Notes: generated from the letters alone by a model not told the origin. A stretch of 64,000 nucleotides of DNA from Ctenosaura bakeri (GCA_948474755.1 CAOLHI010000351.1:186001-250000); one strand, 5' to 3'. Shown: positions 11,241 to 24,189, counted from the first letter of the stretch. Numbers and translations: made by a program.

Positions 11241-11830
11241 CTATATCCTGAGAAAATGTCTTACCATAAAAGATGGGAGACCTTGAAGTTCACCAGCAGT
11301 GCCAGCACCCTCATATTTGGGGAATTATTAGCTCAAAGGAGGCCTGCAATAGGATGGTAATGACATTATCTTTTCACTTGTGTATACCAGTACTAACTGT
11401 ACAGAGGACTCCAGTTAAAAATTAAACAGAATATTTTATTGGAAATTAAAAGATACAAGAAATCAAGCCATCTCATGAACCATAAGAGGCTATTGAAGAG
11501 AAAGGCAACAAAAGTTAGATAGAGATTTTGGGTGAAGGAGTTATATTTACCAGTTCTGAAGCAGAAGATCGAAGCAGAGTGATTGAAACCAGAGTTTGAG
11601 GGCAACAAAAAGAAATGGGACTTTGGGGTGCAGCATGACACCCAAAGTCCTACCAAATTACCTGGACTGGGGCCTATTATACCCTATTTCCTATCCTGAA
11701 GTGGTGTGTGTTAATTGCTTTCTGTCAGACAAAACAAAGGGGTCTGGAGTGGGCCGATTGTCTTAACTTTAGGTGACAAAATATTAGTGGAAGTAATGAC
11801 AGCCTCTTAATGTTGTGGTCATATAAATTG
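11241..11830 (-). mobile_element. Family F LTR-like element, copy 1
   Basis: The sequence aligns by eye with 25190-25900: GGGGAATTATTAGCTCAAAG here against GGGGAATATTGGCTCAAAGA there. It also aligns with 31195-31280 through a shared GGTGTG(T/A)GTTAAT phrase. Read on the minus strand, a TATA-like box (11675-11685) precedes an AATAAAAT signal (11433-11440) by about 240 bp, the spacing expected in an LTR. No retroviral or Gypsy protein remains. It could be a solo LTR or another repeat with a promoter. Confidence 0.5.
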
Positions 11831-12797
11831 AATAGGGGAGGGAAGGTCTTGGTGGAATATATTCACAGCAGGGGTGCTTGACTGCTTCACCTGGGCAGTT
11901 TTGTCTTCTATTGTATATAGAGGTGAGGTCATTGAGAGGATTATCTCAAACCCATCAATGTCAGTTTTCCTTCTAATCCTCTTGAACTTATGATCTGGCC
12001 ATGCTGAGGCCATCCTGACCTAGCACATGCTTGCAACCAGTGTCCTTCTGCCACATGTCTCCCAGCCATAGGTATCTAGTTTTATAAAACTCATCAATTT
12101 GGCTCTCCAGCAGGATGAGCAGTGTAAGGTGTGGCAACAAATGAGAGACATACTCAGTACAAAGCCTGTTTTTATTAAAACAACTGTAGTGCAAAGATTT
12201 AGAATGAGTTCTAGTAAAGCATTAACAGCTGTTTTCTCAGTTTCATTTTGTGGAAATAAATAAAGAAGTAAGCTTGAAGCAGCTGAGCAACAGGGGAATG
12301 GGCACCCCATTGATCACAAGTGGCTGCTGTCAAATAAGCGGAGATTGTGGGACTTTAACGGTCCCTACATGTCCCCTTAACTGTGAATAGCCCACAGTTA
12401 CGATGCTTAACTCAAGATTATGGATTCCTAACTCCCCAATAGGATTCTGGTTGATGTCTTGCACCTGTTAGTTACCTTGGTATTTAATGGTTGCTAGAAC
12501 ATTGGAAGGGAGGGCCTTTAACACAGATCATTTGGGAAAGAGTCCAAAGAACATTGAGGGGTTCAGGCCAGTTGTTGCAACCATTAAATGGTGACCCAGA
12601 GAAGAATGGATAGACATTACATAGATCAAGAGTTTGCTAAGCTGTATCCCTCTTATAAGGCAATAGATTGCCTTCTTAAAAAAAACAAAGTAACATAGTG
12701 TCCACACTGGACATTTTGCTGGTGTTTGGGCCTCATATTGCTATCCAATGATGGCTTCTGCCTCAAGAAAAGATGATGTAGGCAGAAGAAAAGTCTA
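11831..12797. other. Unassigned sequence
   Basis: Nothing recognisable was found. Three overlapping minus-strand open frames (64-96 codons, 11819-12310) in different frames have no protein-like signature. Confidence 0.5.
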
Positions 12798-12993
12798 GGG
12801 GCATTTTCACACTATACAAATTATAGCACTGTGATTCCAGTTTCATTGCCATCGCTGCATCCTATGGAAGAGGCTCTCTGGTTGTAAATTCTAAATTTAC
12901 CTTCCTATAATACAGATCCCAGGATTCCATAGGAGTGGAACCATGGCAACTAAAGTGGAATCACAGTGCACACTCGTGTGATGGAAAAGGACC
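12798..12993. mobile_element. Family D palindromic MITE, complete, with 3-bp target duplication
   Basis: The left end GGGGCATTTTCACACTATAC is opposed by a right end reading GTGTGATGGAAAAGGACC. The arms pair over most of their length: the left carries ATTATAGCACTGTGATTCCA and the right AAGTGGAATCACAGTGCAC. The triplet CTA flanks both sides (12795-12797 and 12994-12996). It has no coding capacity. Confidence 0.8.
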
Positions 12994-12996
12994 CTA

Positions 12997-14203
12997 TACC
13001 TAAAACTGGTTGCGACCAAGCAACAAACAAAAAGTTGTAAAAGAAGTGGCTCTCCTTGACTGAATGACCTTGCTGAATGTCCTCCATGCCATTCGCCCTT
13101 CATAGCTGATCAGCCAATTCCATTTATCATGATAATTAGGCATCATCTTGCCAGTTCAATCAGGCTCAATTACTTTAGGCCTCATTAGTGACTGACATTC
13201 TGTAACAAGTGCATCTCTTGAGTGAGCAAGGTCAGATAAAGAAAGTAAAGCACATGGACCACAAGAACATTTTAAATACACATTGTCCTCAACTGAGAGC
13301 TACTTTGCTTTATGGTCAAAATACTGCTGATGTTTTTAATTCCTCCCTACCAAAATTTTATTTCACTGTCACATTTCTCAATTCATTTGTATACAAACAT
13401 CTTTTGAACCATTAGTGAGATAAAATTCCAGGATATTATGAGTTAGAATATCATACTATATTAGAATAACTTCCGCTACTTAACTTCTGACTGCACCAGG
13501 GCCACATTAAGGTTTTCACAGGCCCTCAGCATTCCTGTATGCAACTCTCTCCCTCACCCTGACATACCACTAGGGATGTCTTCATAGGGCCTAGATACTG
13601 TGCCTAACGTGCCTCATGGATAAAGTGGCTCGAGATTGTACTCTTTGAATATGGCAATCCACTGGAAATGATGAGCCAGAGAAGTGATAAGTGAAGGCTC
13701 AGCCAAACAATGTATCACATAACATTTAAAAATCTCTAAAATGGCAGGCTTTTATTATTATATTAAGGCTGAGGGTGACCACTAATTCCTGTTTACTCTT
13801 GGCTCTCACTTAAATTAACTATGCCCTACTACCTTAATTCACCTTCTATTATCAGTGGTTGAGATCATGCACTGCAGAGACATAGTGTAAAAGTTCTGCA
13901 TGTAGAGCTATGTTTTTCTCCCCATCACCCCCTCTAGGACTCAGCTGCTTTCAGCTGCTGCAGCTCTAATTCCACAGCCATTTATTAGGAGCATTGGGAA
14001 AGTGTCTGGCTTTGTCAATATAACCAGAGGCAGAACAATGACATTATCTAGCAAGACCTCCAAAGGAGCCTTGAATGGAATGGAATGTATTACTATTATT
14101 ACTACATGATGAGGATGATGAGGATGAGGATGATGGCCAGAATTCCCTAAGGAATTCCCTAAGGAAATTACAAATGCATAACTTACAAAATATCCCTGTA
14201 GAA
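12997..14203. other. Unassigned sequence with small tandem repeats
   Basis: No gene is recognised. A GATGAG-type run lies at about 14106-14136, and a 12-bp unit (AATTCCCTAAGG) occurs twice in tandem at about 14139-14164. Confidence 0.55.
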
Positions 14204-14290
14204 CAGTGCTTCCCAACCTGGGGTATGTGTACCCTCAAGGTTACCCAGGAGAACATCTAGGGGTATGCTAAAAAGATTGAGTAATGGCAT
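14204..14290 (+). mobile_element. hAT-like element end
   Basis: CAGTGCTTCCCAACCTGGGG is a typical left terminus of hAT-type elements in amniotes. A repeated AGGGGTATGC-like phrase lies downstream. The matching right end was not found, so this is at most a fragment. Confidence 0.4.
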
Positions 14291-14897
14291 AAACGGTACA
14301 TGTGTCAACAGTAAGAGAAGATACAAGTTATGGATGTATGTGCACACACACACACAGCAGGAGGGAGGAGGGGAATCCACCACGCTGCTTTCACCCGGCT
14401 GTTCTTATCTCCTTCTACCCCCCACACACACACCTTCTTCTTCTCTCCCCCCTTCCTGTTTCTGCTTCTTTCTTCCTGCTTTCCTAAAGCAAGGAGGAGA
14501 GAAGGGAGGTGTTGTATGCCTTCTCCTCATTAATTTCTCTTCTTTTTTTTTTCCTTCTTAAAGGAGAGCTCACCTAAGGGCTTATGAGAGCTAAACAAAC
14601 AAAAAAGTGAAAGCCTTTAAAAAAGGAATATGATAAAGGTACAATTTCTTTTTTGGAGACGGATTGACCTTTGTGATTACAGAGGTAAGAAAGCAACATT
14701 GCAGTGCACACGCCCCTCTCTCTTGCTGCCTCTGTATACCACAGTGCACCTTTCTTTGTCTGTGCAGCAATTGGGCTTGTGGTAAGTGAATGCAGGGAAA
14801 GGATGGGCCTAGGTCTGCTAATCTCAGCTCAGCCCCCACCAGTCAGCCACCTGCCAGCCCTGAGACAATCTCCATCTCCTCTTCTTCATCTCTCTTT
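14291..14897. other. Unassigned sequence, pyrimidine-rich
   Basis: It contains an AC run near 14340-14356 and C/T-rich stretches at about 14400-14550. The proline- and serine-rich open frames are products of that composition. Confidence 0.5.
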
Positions 14898-15431
14898 GCC
14901 CCTTTCCGCATGAGGCAGTTAAAATGGGCCAAGGTGTCCCGGCACGGAGGTCGTCCGCACCTTGGATCAGATTAGGTGCGGACTATTTAACTTAGTTCCG
15001 CACCTCAGTCTGATCCAACCTGCCCCCAAGTGGTCCTCCATCACACTAAGTAAAGACCAGAAAATTCCAGTCTTTACATTTTCTGGATCATGCCATTGCA
15101 TTCCTACTTACCTGTGCAGATGTGCAGGCTCGCACCACTGCAAGTCTGCGATCAGTGGAGGGCGGGCTGTGGGTGTGGCCAACATCAGTGGTTGGCCCAC
15201 TTCCACAAAGACACCGGAAGCCGCCATTTTGAGCCAGAAGCCACAGGAAGCCACCATTTTGAGCCGGAGCAGTGCAGATCTACAGACCTTGCACTGCTCG
15301 GCACCAGTGGTGCCCTGCACCAATGGAGGAGCCCTGTGGAAGGGCTCAAGGGACAGTGTGCACTACTTCGGACCCAAGTAGAGCTTAAGTAACAGCACGG
15401 AGTGATTCACTTGACTTGTGTGGAAAGGGCC
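14898..15431 (-). mobile_element. Family A GC-rich transposon, copy 2 (diverged)
   Basis: Ends are GCCCCTTTCCGCATGAGG and TGTGTGGAAAGGGCC, with TTT on both sides (14895-14897 and 15432-15434). That duplication lies in T-rich sequence and is weak evidence alone. The central hairpin GTAAAGACCAGAA...CAGTCTTTAC, the CACGGAGGTCGTCC subterminal block and the CGCCATTTTGAGCC motif match the family. A 30-bp segment containing GCCATTTTGAGCC is duplicated in tandem at about 15218-15270. Orientation is opposite to copy 1. Confidence 0.75.
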
Positions 15432-15434
15432 TTT

Positions 15435-15914
15435 GTCTCTCTCTCTCCATCCCATTCCATTCCTCCCTGTTCTCCCACCTGCCTCTTGATGGCTTTTCAA
15501 ATGTGTAGTGGTGCGGCCCTGTCCTCTCTCCTCTCACTCCCTTTTCCTGTCCTCTTTTATCTTATCTTCCTTCTTATCAGTTAATCTTAAAAGGTGCTTG
15601 TGATGGAATCTGGCGGTGTGGCTAGCAGAGCAGCCCTAGCAGCAGGTGGTCATATAACCAAATTGGCTCTGTCTGAGCAAGAAGGGCTGTGGGTGAGACA
15701 GCAGAAGGCGTATAGACAGGGAATGAGAACTGGATACTAGCTTCCTTCAGGGAGATTCTTAGAGAGAACTTTAAGTCAGAGCCATCAATTAACCAAAGGG
15801 CATTGCCTGAGAAGAGGGTTTTCTCAGTGGCCTAGTGTGAGGCAGAGAAGAAACCAACTACTTCTAAGTGGGTCAGAAATTGGGACTCTGAGTTTGGAAA
15901 TTGCCTAAAGCAAT
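15435..15914. other. Unassigned sequence
   Basis: A CT-rich stretch, then about 300 bp (15600-15890) that is less AT-rich and could belong to an unrecognised repeat. No gene was seen. Confidence 0.45.
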
Positions 15915-16335
15915 TTATTGTACAAGTACAATAAAAACACATATGGTCAAAAACATAGAAACAGTTGCGACTAAAAGAATATTAAACTAATGACAAAATT
16001 AAAATATTATCTCAAAACAACCAAAGAATAAAGAGAAAGGATAAAAATGGACAGCAGCATAAAAACCATTTTCTTATTTGAATGAATCAATTCGACCCAA
16101 AAGTCTTCACCTGCTAATGAGCAAAATCAGCAAAGAAGGAGCCATTTTAACCTCCCTGGGAAGGGAGTTTCAGAGTCTAGGCATAGCCACAGAGAAGGCC
16201 CTCCCCTGTCTCCCACCAAATATATCTGTGAAGCTGCTGAGTCTGAACTGTAAAGCGTTGTCCAAGATGATGGATCTATCCTGGAGAGAGGTACTTCCTT
16301 TAAAGTTCAGATTTACACCCCACTGACATGGCAGC
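15915..16335 (-). mobile_element. L2-like LINE fragment, end of ORF2 and 3' region
   Basis: On the minus strand, 16140-16205 translates as AFSVAMPRL, stop, NSLPREV. This is the conserved closing motif of L2-type reverse transcriptase proteins (the usual form has W where the stop is). An A-rich antisense 3' region lies to the left. The frame is broken by stops, so it is an inactive remnant. Confidence 0.7.
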
Positions 16336-18221
16336 CATCACTGAGGTAGATCAAAGAATTGAGCCACATTTGCTTTTCTAATTCTTACCTTACCACTCTT
16401 TTCTCTTGGCCCTCCAAGCCTAGAATTTGCACAACAGCTAGAGAATAAAGTATATTATTAATTTAGACACATTTCACTCACAGTATAGGTACGTTGCCTG
16501 TAATAAGGGATACTAATAAGGACTAACAGACGTGTGTGTGCACACTTGTGTGTGTGTGTGAACATAGACATGCATGCTTTGAGAGCTGCCTGTGGATATT
16601 TCCTATATCCTTCAAGCACAAGAGAGGAGAAGCTTCCATTTCCCTAACCTCTCATCACAAGAAATGGAGGAATCTATCACTTTTGTTTTCTCCTACATTT
16701 ACATTTTTTGAAGCTCAAGTTTTTTCCAGCCCAACATGACGAAATCTGTACATTTGTAAATTCTTCAAAAATGAACTGAAATTCTCCCTGTCTGTCCTTC
16801 CCCAATAGATAGGATATTCAGAGTATGGAATGGAAAATTTTGTTTCGCACAGGCATACACCTATATGAGGAGCCCCAGGAGTAAAAAAGTGGCAACCCTA
16901 ATTTCAGTATTGACATGCTTGAACATACATAGGTTCTAACACAGACTTCAGTTTTTATTCACCTTCACATTTTTAAAATCACAGGTTGTTTCTGACCAAA
17001 ATATAAACTGATTTATTAATATTGTTCAGTGCTTCTCAAAAATAAATTGCAATGAAATTCTCTCCCATCCCTGGCCATAATCACTGTATGTGTGGGTGAT
17101 GGAAAGTGAAAAGGAGACTTTACTGAATCCTATTGGATGCTTTCCCTGTAGAGAAAATGAATCATATCCTTAAGGTATATAACAAATTAAGTAACAATTC
17201 TGCATTTGAACATTGTGTGCAAGATTCCATCTTTCATGTGAAAAGCCTTCTGCAGCCCTTATCATGTACAATTCTGATTTACACCTGTCTCCATATTTCA
17301 TCAGTTTGTCAATGCAAACCATTTCCCTCTGTTTTCTGCTATATTTTGATATACAATGTACTAAATAAAGTTTGGTACCAGACTCCAAATGAGCTCTTAA
17401 ATGAGATCATTTTGAAGATTTTAGTTCCGTTCCAAGCTAACGAAGGCTAAGGGAAACATATGCACTGCCATTGACTTGACATGCTTATTCCATCTCTGCT
17501 GAGGAAAAGCATTGGAAACAATCCAGCACTGACACCAAATTGATTTGCACCTTTGAGATGTTGGCTGCTCATGTAAGATTTTGCATTTGCTGGCAGATGG
17601 TGTGGCTGTGTGAGGGAAGCGCTTGTGGAATTGTTGGTAACATACCACAGATACATGTGCAGACAAAAGGAGAGCAAAGAAGGCTGAGAACTGGGGCTGT
17701 ATTGAAAAGAGGAGACATTTATTCCATTTTCTATGAATCTTCTAATTACCAGTTTCTTCAGGGGAAAAAAAAAAGGACAGAATTCACTGTTGCAATTTCT
17801 TGTTGTACTTTAGAGTGTTTGGGGGTGGGTGGAAACATAAGTTAGCTACTTCCCAATTGATGGGGAGGAGAACCCCATCCACTGTGGCAGCTGTTCCCCG
17901 GTAAGTAGGGATTGGAGAACTTTCCATGGTCCCTAAACTAGGAAATACATGGGGAGCATGACCATGAACAATGTATAACTTTAGGATATGCATTCATAAT
18001 TACTTTAGTGAATTTCAGCCAAATGCTTTGAACTCCACATGTTCTGCATGTGGAGAGAAAACACAAAATCAAGCATACCAGAAAAATTAAAATAATATTA
18101 TCATTAAAATAATATTAATAAATTCTACCCTATATATTTTAAAATCACTTCTGTGTTACAAACAACTTAGAGTATGTTGTTGGAAATTTAGCCAAAGGGG
18201 GGGAAATTTCCTAAATTCATA
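16336..18221. other. Unassigned AT-rich sequence with a dispersed repeat
   Basis: A GT-rich stretch lies at about 16530-16560. The block at about 16655-16800 resembles 52800-52960: both contain a CTACATTT phrase followed by TTTTCCA/TTTCCATCCC and a GAAATSTGT phrase. This suggests a dispersed repeat of unknown class. Nothing else was recognised, including in several open frames between 17133 and 17993. Confidence 0.45.
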
Positions 18222-18223
18222 TA

Positions 18224-18635
18224 CAGTCATCCCTCCACATTCGCTAGGGTTAGGGGCACAGGACCCCTGTGAAAGTGAAAAAAACGTGAATAACTATAGG
18301 CCCTCCCAAACCATATTTAACTCACAAAAAAGTATGATCACCGTATTCAACCCACTGTGGATTCCTCTGAGGCATCAAGGTTCCTTCACAAGGCAGAAGT
18401 GGGTGGCTACAGGAGCTTACTGCCACCTCCACTGCTGCCCCACACCATTTTTATAAGGACTTACAAGCCTTATTCACAGTTTCTCAGTCTCACAAGGCTT
18501 ACAGTTGCAATAGCTATTGCTATTGCTTGCAGTCTCTATTAAAAATAGCATAGGGAGGCACCAGACATGACAGCAAATAATCCATGAATAATCAAATGCA
18601 CAAAAGTCAAACCTGCAAATGTGGAGGGCTGACTG
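18224..18635. mobile_element. Tigger/pogo-like non-autonomous DNA transposon
   Basis: Terminal inverted repeats are CAGTCATCCCTCCACATTCG and, at the right, AAATGTGGAGGGCTGACTG, flanked on each side by TA, the target used by Tc1/mariner-type elements. The end sequence resembles the CAGTYGNCCCTCC termini of mammalian Tigger elements. The 412-bp interior has no transposase frame. A GCAATAGCTATTGC palindrome lies at about 18507-18520. Confidence 0.85.
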
Positions 18636-18637
18636 TA

Positions 18638-21540
18638 TACAATACATGATTTAGATAAATTCTCCCATCCCACAGCAGTCATTTCTACCCCAGATCTAGT
18701 ATTTGGAGTGATTTTTCCAAGATGAGAAAGGGCTGAAAGGGGCAGAAGGAGACTGGATGCATTTCCATCTGTGAACTTCCTCCAGTTAAATGATCTTAGG
18801 ATCCAAGCTAAAAATATAAAGATCTTATATCGTTACAGTAGCATTTAATTGAGGGGGGGGCATTCTTTCTTTTCTTGTTCCAGTTGATTTGCAGTGAAAA
18901 TTATTTGAAGAGGATAGTTTTGCTGAAGCAGCAAAAAATTTATTTTAAAGATATTATCTTGTATTTGAAATCAACGCTTAATATATAAACATACACTTAC
19001 ATAGATGTTATAGTTTCTTTCAAATCTTTTATGCATTTGTTTAATTCTTATCTCAAGGCAATGTTTTAATTTTTATAGAATTTGATAAGAAAACATCTGT
19101 TTTCCTAGTACACCAATAGATATCCAAGTTCAGTTCAACTTTCTTGTCACATCATATCCCGTTTACTATTTTGTAAAAAAATAATAAAACAAATCATATT
19201 TTAAATGGTTATATTTTATAGATAATAATCACAGTTTACTTTTCATGTGTATTTACTTATGTGTTTGTATGTGTTTTATTGTTGGAAAATGTGAGATATA
19301 GTAATGGATCTGTCAAGCAGTGTCATCAAATAGACATTGCAGATGCCGAACAACTAGTTCCACACTCACACCCACATACAGGGTTCAGAAAAGAAAGAAA
19401 ATAACTTCAGTCATCCTTGTTAAAAAAATATATTTTATATAAATATTATAAAACATTTTATAAAAGTATATTTTATAAAAGCAGCTTTATTTATAAATAA
19501 CCTGTGCATAGTGAAACACGTAATCACATAATGAAGGAGAAGAGGAGAAGAAGAAAATAGCTTCAGAATAGAGTATTATAGAAAGAGAGGCTGTGTTTAG
19601 CAAACAAGCAGGAAGTCGCCATAAATATATGTTGTGTCTAAACTCCTTTAGACTGACATGCAAACTATTAGTGAGTGCATGCAAAAAGTTGCCAACATTC
19701 ATCTGTATTTGTTTTAATTTTTTAAATTTCCTAGAGTTCTATTTTGGGGAAAAGGTAGAATATAAGTGAATAAACTATTGTTCATTTTTATTATTTTGTT
19801 ACTAGTTTCTAACAGTAAATATTGTAAATTGGAAACAAGTGCTTGTGAGCCTAAATTCACTTGTTAATCCAACTATAGCATACTTATGTAAGTTTCATCG
19901 ATTCAGTGCGTCTACTCTACTTGGAAATATGTTAATTTAATATAGCCCCACTATTTTCCTTCTTCTCCACAAAGAACAAAATGTTATTCAATGACGATAT
20001 TCCAAAAGCAAATTAAATTGGCTAAAAGTAACTGATAATGGTGCTTACTTTCCTGAACAAGAAAATTCTTTATGCTATATTACAAAAGCAATGTCTATAA
20101 AGGTCTGGATTTGTTGATGTTTATATTATAAATATGATTACCCATACTATGGGTGGCTGGAATCCTGTATCAGATTATACTTAATGAAGTAGTTAACTAA
20201 GTAACTTCTTTTGGCCTGATCCTCCCAAAACCTGACAGAATCATCATCAGACTGTGCTCTAACTTGGGAGGAAGGTTATGATTGTGTCAATAGTGTGAAA
20301 GGCATGACTGAGTGGTGACCATGAACATAAGACATTTACCTAAATATACCTGTTTTGTAATCACATTCAAGACTTCAAGTACCGGAGGAGGAGAAGTTCC
20401 ATTTTGCTGATTAATTGGATGACATCAGTTTTGGAGGTTTTTTGAATTTTTGACTATATAATTAATAAGGAAAAGAAGCATCATAATCATCAACAATAAA
20501 CCTACATTTTTAATTTCAAAATACAAAGGAAAAAATATGAGATGCCAGCCATCATGTTCAGTAGAATATATCAACATTTGTACATGGAGATGTGTCCATA
20601 AAACAAATATCTAAATTATGCAGAGTAATGATTTTAGTCTTGTTAAACCAGCCAACATTCAAAAAATAGGGAGATTAGTGAATGGGTCATAAAATTCCTC
20701 AGATGTAAATGTCAATAAAATAGTACAAAAATAAATGCATTATGATGTAATTGTGCCTATAGTTATATCACATCTCTTTTTGTGTAGTGTTTTAACAATG
20801 CACAAAACACACACATGCATCAGTCAAACACTGTACATGAAGAATTTTGATCTATTTGTATGCATAATCAAATCCACATTATTACAGTCTTTTATTAATG
20901 CACATATGCACATTGGTAATGTACAGAAGAAGAGATGAAAATGAATGAAATGAAATTATAGCTGTGGAACAGTGCATACTGTTCTGTTCTGGAATTGATC
21001 TTAGAAATTCTCGTTAAATGGGGATTCAAAAAGCGTGAAATGCTGGGCAGAACAAACTGAACAGTAAAGAAGTGGAATGAGGAAATCTGCTCATCTGTAA
21101 TGAGTATGTTCTATAACAAATAGAAACAGTTTCAAAAGAAAATCTAAAAAGGCTAGAAGTGCCAGCCTAATTGTTCAAAGGTGGTAAGGGTAAGATTTGT
21201 GCATTACTATGCAGCTTAGAGGCAGACTCTCCAAAGAAGGAAACCTAACTTATGTGCTAAGTTGCTTCGATAGGGGAATCACAGGAACAGCCAACCCCTG
21301 GGAAGAATGTTTGCGTATCATTATGTTACTTGCAGAAGTCTGTGCTAAGAAATGCAAAGCCCTAAAGAGAATGATCTTGGGCTATAACAGAACATTGTTG
21401 TCAAATGGATTGGGAAGGATGTCTACTCATATGCAGGAAATAGGAGAGACTTAAAATGGAGAGGTGCTCAGGGAAATGTGAGCATGTAGGGAATGAAAAT
21501 CAGCCGCTGTTCAAGAGCACATCACATACAGCATAATATT
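18638..21540. other. Unassigned AT-rich sequence
   Basis: A 2.9-kb stretch without a recognised gene. A possible L2-type tail ending at about 19775 (AGGTAGAATATAAGTGAATA) is the only repeat-like feature. The rest appears single-copy within the window. Confidence 0.45.
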
Positions 21541-21654
21541 GCAAAAGCAAGTACAGTAAGCTGGAACCTCTGGAACTCCTGTGTTTCAGGCAGCATTTTA
21601 AAGCATACTTATTTGTTTGAGCTTGCAGGAGATAAGCAAAAGTTCGGGTGATAT

Positions 21655-22015
21655 AAACAAGGATTGAGAGGTGATATAATAGCCATCTTTAAATATTTAA
21701 AGAGAAGTCACATAGCAGATGAAGCAAACTTGTTTGCTGCTGCTCCAGAAACTGGAGTGGTAGCTAATGGTTTCAAATTACAAGAAAAGAGATTCTGCCT
21801 AAACGTAAGGAGGAATCTCTCTACTGTAAGAATTATTCAACAATGGAATAGACTGTGAGGGAAGGGGACAAACTCTCTTTATTTGGAGGTCTTTTAAGAA
21901 AGGTTGGGTAGACATCTTTTGGGAGTGCTTAAGTTGTATTTTCCTGCTTGTCAAGGAAATGTACTTGATAGCCCTTGTAATCTCTTTCATTTCTATGATT
22001 CTGCAGTCATTTTGG
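21655..22015 (+). mobile_element. CR1 LINE 3' end
   Basis: It follows the CR1 3' region in the sense direction: GATATAATAGCCATCTTTAA, GAAGCAAACTTGTTTGCTGC and TTCAACAATGGAATAGACTG. It finishes with TTTCTATGATTCTGCAG, the CR1-style terminus. About 360 bp remain. Upstream CR1 sequence is absent, the usual 5' truncation. Confidence 0.85.
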
Positions 22016-22190
22016 CTGCTGGTTTGTACTGTTGATTTCTTGAGGTAACTTATGATTTTAGGTATTTGTCAGTTTAGATGTTTGTGATTTAAGGTGTGGG
22101 TTTCAGGTAGATTGTTAACTATCCAGGATGTCTAGAAGAAAGATGGTCTATAAATAAAATGGAGGAGGAGGAAAAGGAGAAGATAAAGAC
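22016..22190 (+). mobile_element. L2-type tail
   Basis: AT-rich sequence ends with a GGTCTATAAATAAAATGG phrase and a GGA-rich simple tail, as expected for the 3' end of L2-like elements. Confidence 0.45.
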
Positions 22191-22376
22191 TGAGTGACCA
22201 AATTATGACATATTTTTTCCCTAAGTGCGCTTATATATATTTAAAAAAATGTGAGTCACAATCATTCTGAGTCAAAGAAATGACATCCCTTATATTTTTC
22301 AAATTTGCATCAAAAGATCGCAGTTGTTATTGTGCACACTCATTGTCCATTTGTATTTCATATAGTAAGGTCACAA

Positions 22377-22464
22377 AGCAGTAGGGGAGTTGTACAACTG
22401 AATTATTGTTTTTCACGCATAGCAGTAGGGGAGTTGTACAACTGAATTATTGTTTTTCACACAT
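22377..22464. repeat. 44-bp tandem duplication
   Basis: Two adjacent 44-bp units starting AGCAGTAGGGGAGTTGTACA differ at one base (CACGCAT against CACACAT). Such near identity in otherwise diverged DNA points to a recent duplication. Confidence 0.95.
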
Positions 22465-22501
22465 TTCATCAAGTTAGCAATGTGATTTGGGATTTATAAT
22501 G

Positions 22502-22735
22502 GGCCTGTTTTCCACTGCACAATTATAGCAGTATGACTCCACTTCAACTGCCAAAGTTGCCTCCTATGGAATCATGGGGTCTGTAGTTTAATGAGACACT
22601 AAAGGAACTCTCTAGCTGAGAATTCCAAATGACTCTCCTAAAACTGTAAATCTAAGGATTCCATAGGAGAGGAGAGGATTCCATTTTAGTTAAAGTTGAA
22701 TTCTCTTGCTATAATTGTATATTAAGAAAGGGCAC
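22502..22735. mobile_element. Family D palindromic MITE
   Basis: The left end GGCCTGTTTTCCACTGCAC and the arm ATTATAGCAGTATGACTCCA are opposed by AAGTTGAATTCTCTTGCTAT and an AAGAAAGGGC end. The triplet ATG lies on both sides if one extra base at the right end is allowed. Confidence 0.7.
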
Positions 22736-22739
22736 ATGG

Positions 22740-23986
22740 GCATGCTGAGTAAGACAGATGTAAAATACATGATCACATGAAAAAAAGTAAATCCTTGATT
22801 ACCAGCTGATACATCAAAATGTATTAGGAACAATGTTTCTATGCCTAAATCTCATGTTGTGGTTATGGTAGCATCAGGGTTTTCATTCCCCAATCCTTGC
22901 TCCAGGTTATTTCTCAGCTCTGAAACAGAGTTTGGTGTTGTGGGAGTTGCAAGTGTGAGGAAGAGGGTTACCATCTCCCACTTCTACTAACAAAAGTATG
23001 CTCTGCAAGTATGACGACCACACTGAATGCTGTCCTTTTAGCTTTACATTTTTATTTATAGCAAAAGTTCAAAATCCAAATGTTCTCAAGGCAAAAATTT
23101 AGTTGTGCAGGCTATGTCTTTATCCAGTTATAAATTATAACAAGTTTTTGCCTGTTAGTTTCTAAATGTATCTTAAAATGCTCAGCCATGTGCAAAAACT
23201 GGAGAGAAATCATACACTTATCAACAGTGTTTACATTTATAAAAATATTTTCATACTCAAGTTGCTTCAGGCTCATAAATGCATATGTTTTCATGGCCCT
23301 CTGAATTATAAGGCTTTAAACCATTTCAGTATGTGAGTGTTCCCTACTGAATATTAAACAGAACTGCACTTACAAAATTATAATTTCTGTTCCATCAAAG
23401 TGGGCTCTTTGGGACTTTCTCCTTGATAGTTTGATTTTTGCTCATTATTTGTACATGAAAAAAGTTCTTTGCCTGTGAGCTGGAACATTTTCCTCCACTA
23501 AACTGTTACCACATGATAGCAGAATGAAAACAGAGGCTGCACTTCTGAAATTACTTTAAATTATCCAGTCCTATTTTTCTTCCCATAGAGACAAAAATGG
23601 CATTTTAAAAATGATATCACAAGTGACATTGACGTATTTTCTGTCATTTTTGATGGGGTCACTTTATTTCAAAATTATGCATTTCTTATTTAATTGCATT
23701 AGCTTCAAAATCCTTTCATCCTTGAGAAATATACCCAAAGGAACCACTGTCCTTAATATGCCTGCTGTATACTATATACAGCATGATATATTTAAATTTC
23801 AGGTTTTTTACCACCAGTACTGTGTTATAAATTGTACAATGGAATCCAAAGTTGGAAGACCCATGTTAAATTATATTCTAAAATTCCATTATGTGTCTGA
23901 TTCTAATGCATTATTTCCACATAAAAAATTATTATTACTGTTGTTGTTGGTATTGCCAACCTTTCCCTCAGTTTGAAACTTTGAAA
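22740..23986. other. Unassigned AT-rich sequence
   Basis: No gene or named repeat was recognised. The 121-codon frame at 23611-23976 is leucine/phenylalanine-rich from its AT content. Confidence 0.5.
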
Positions 23987-23996
23987 CTAAGATGGC

Positions 23997-24177
23997 TTTG
24001 TTGTTACTGTGTGTTTCAAGTCCGGTTTGACTTATGTTGACCCTATGGTGACCCTATCATGGGGTTGTCTGGGGCTGAGAGTGTGTGATGCATCCAGGAT
24101 CAGCTTGGGTTTCCATGACTGAGCAGGAAATTGAACCTTGGTCTCCAGAGCTCAAACCACTACACCATGCTGGCTTT
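23997..24177 (-). mobile_element. Sauria SINE with perfect 10-bp target duplication
   Basis: From the right, the minus strand gives AAAGCCAGCATGGTGTAGTG (tRNA-like head with the A box), a B-box region (GGTTCAATTTCC), the body, and a Bov-B-like tail. At the left, the plus strand reads GGTTTGACTTATGTTGACCC after the tail repeat. CTAAGATGGC flanks the element at 23987-23996 and 24178-24187, a textbook retroposition duplication. The body is shorter than the usual consensus between head and tail. Confidence 0.92.
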
Positions 24178-24189
24178 CTAAGATGGCCT

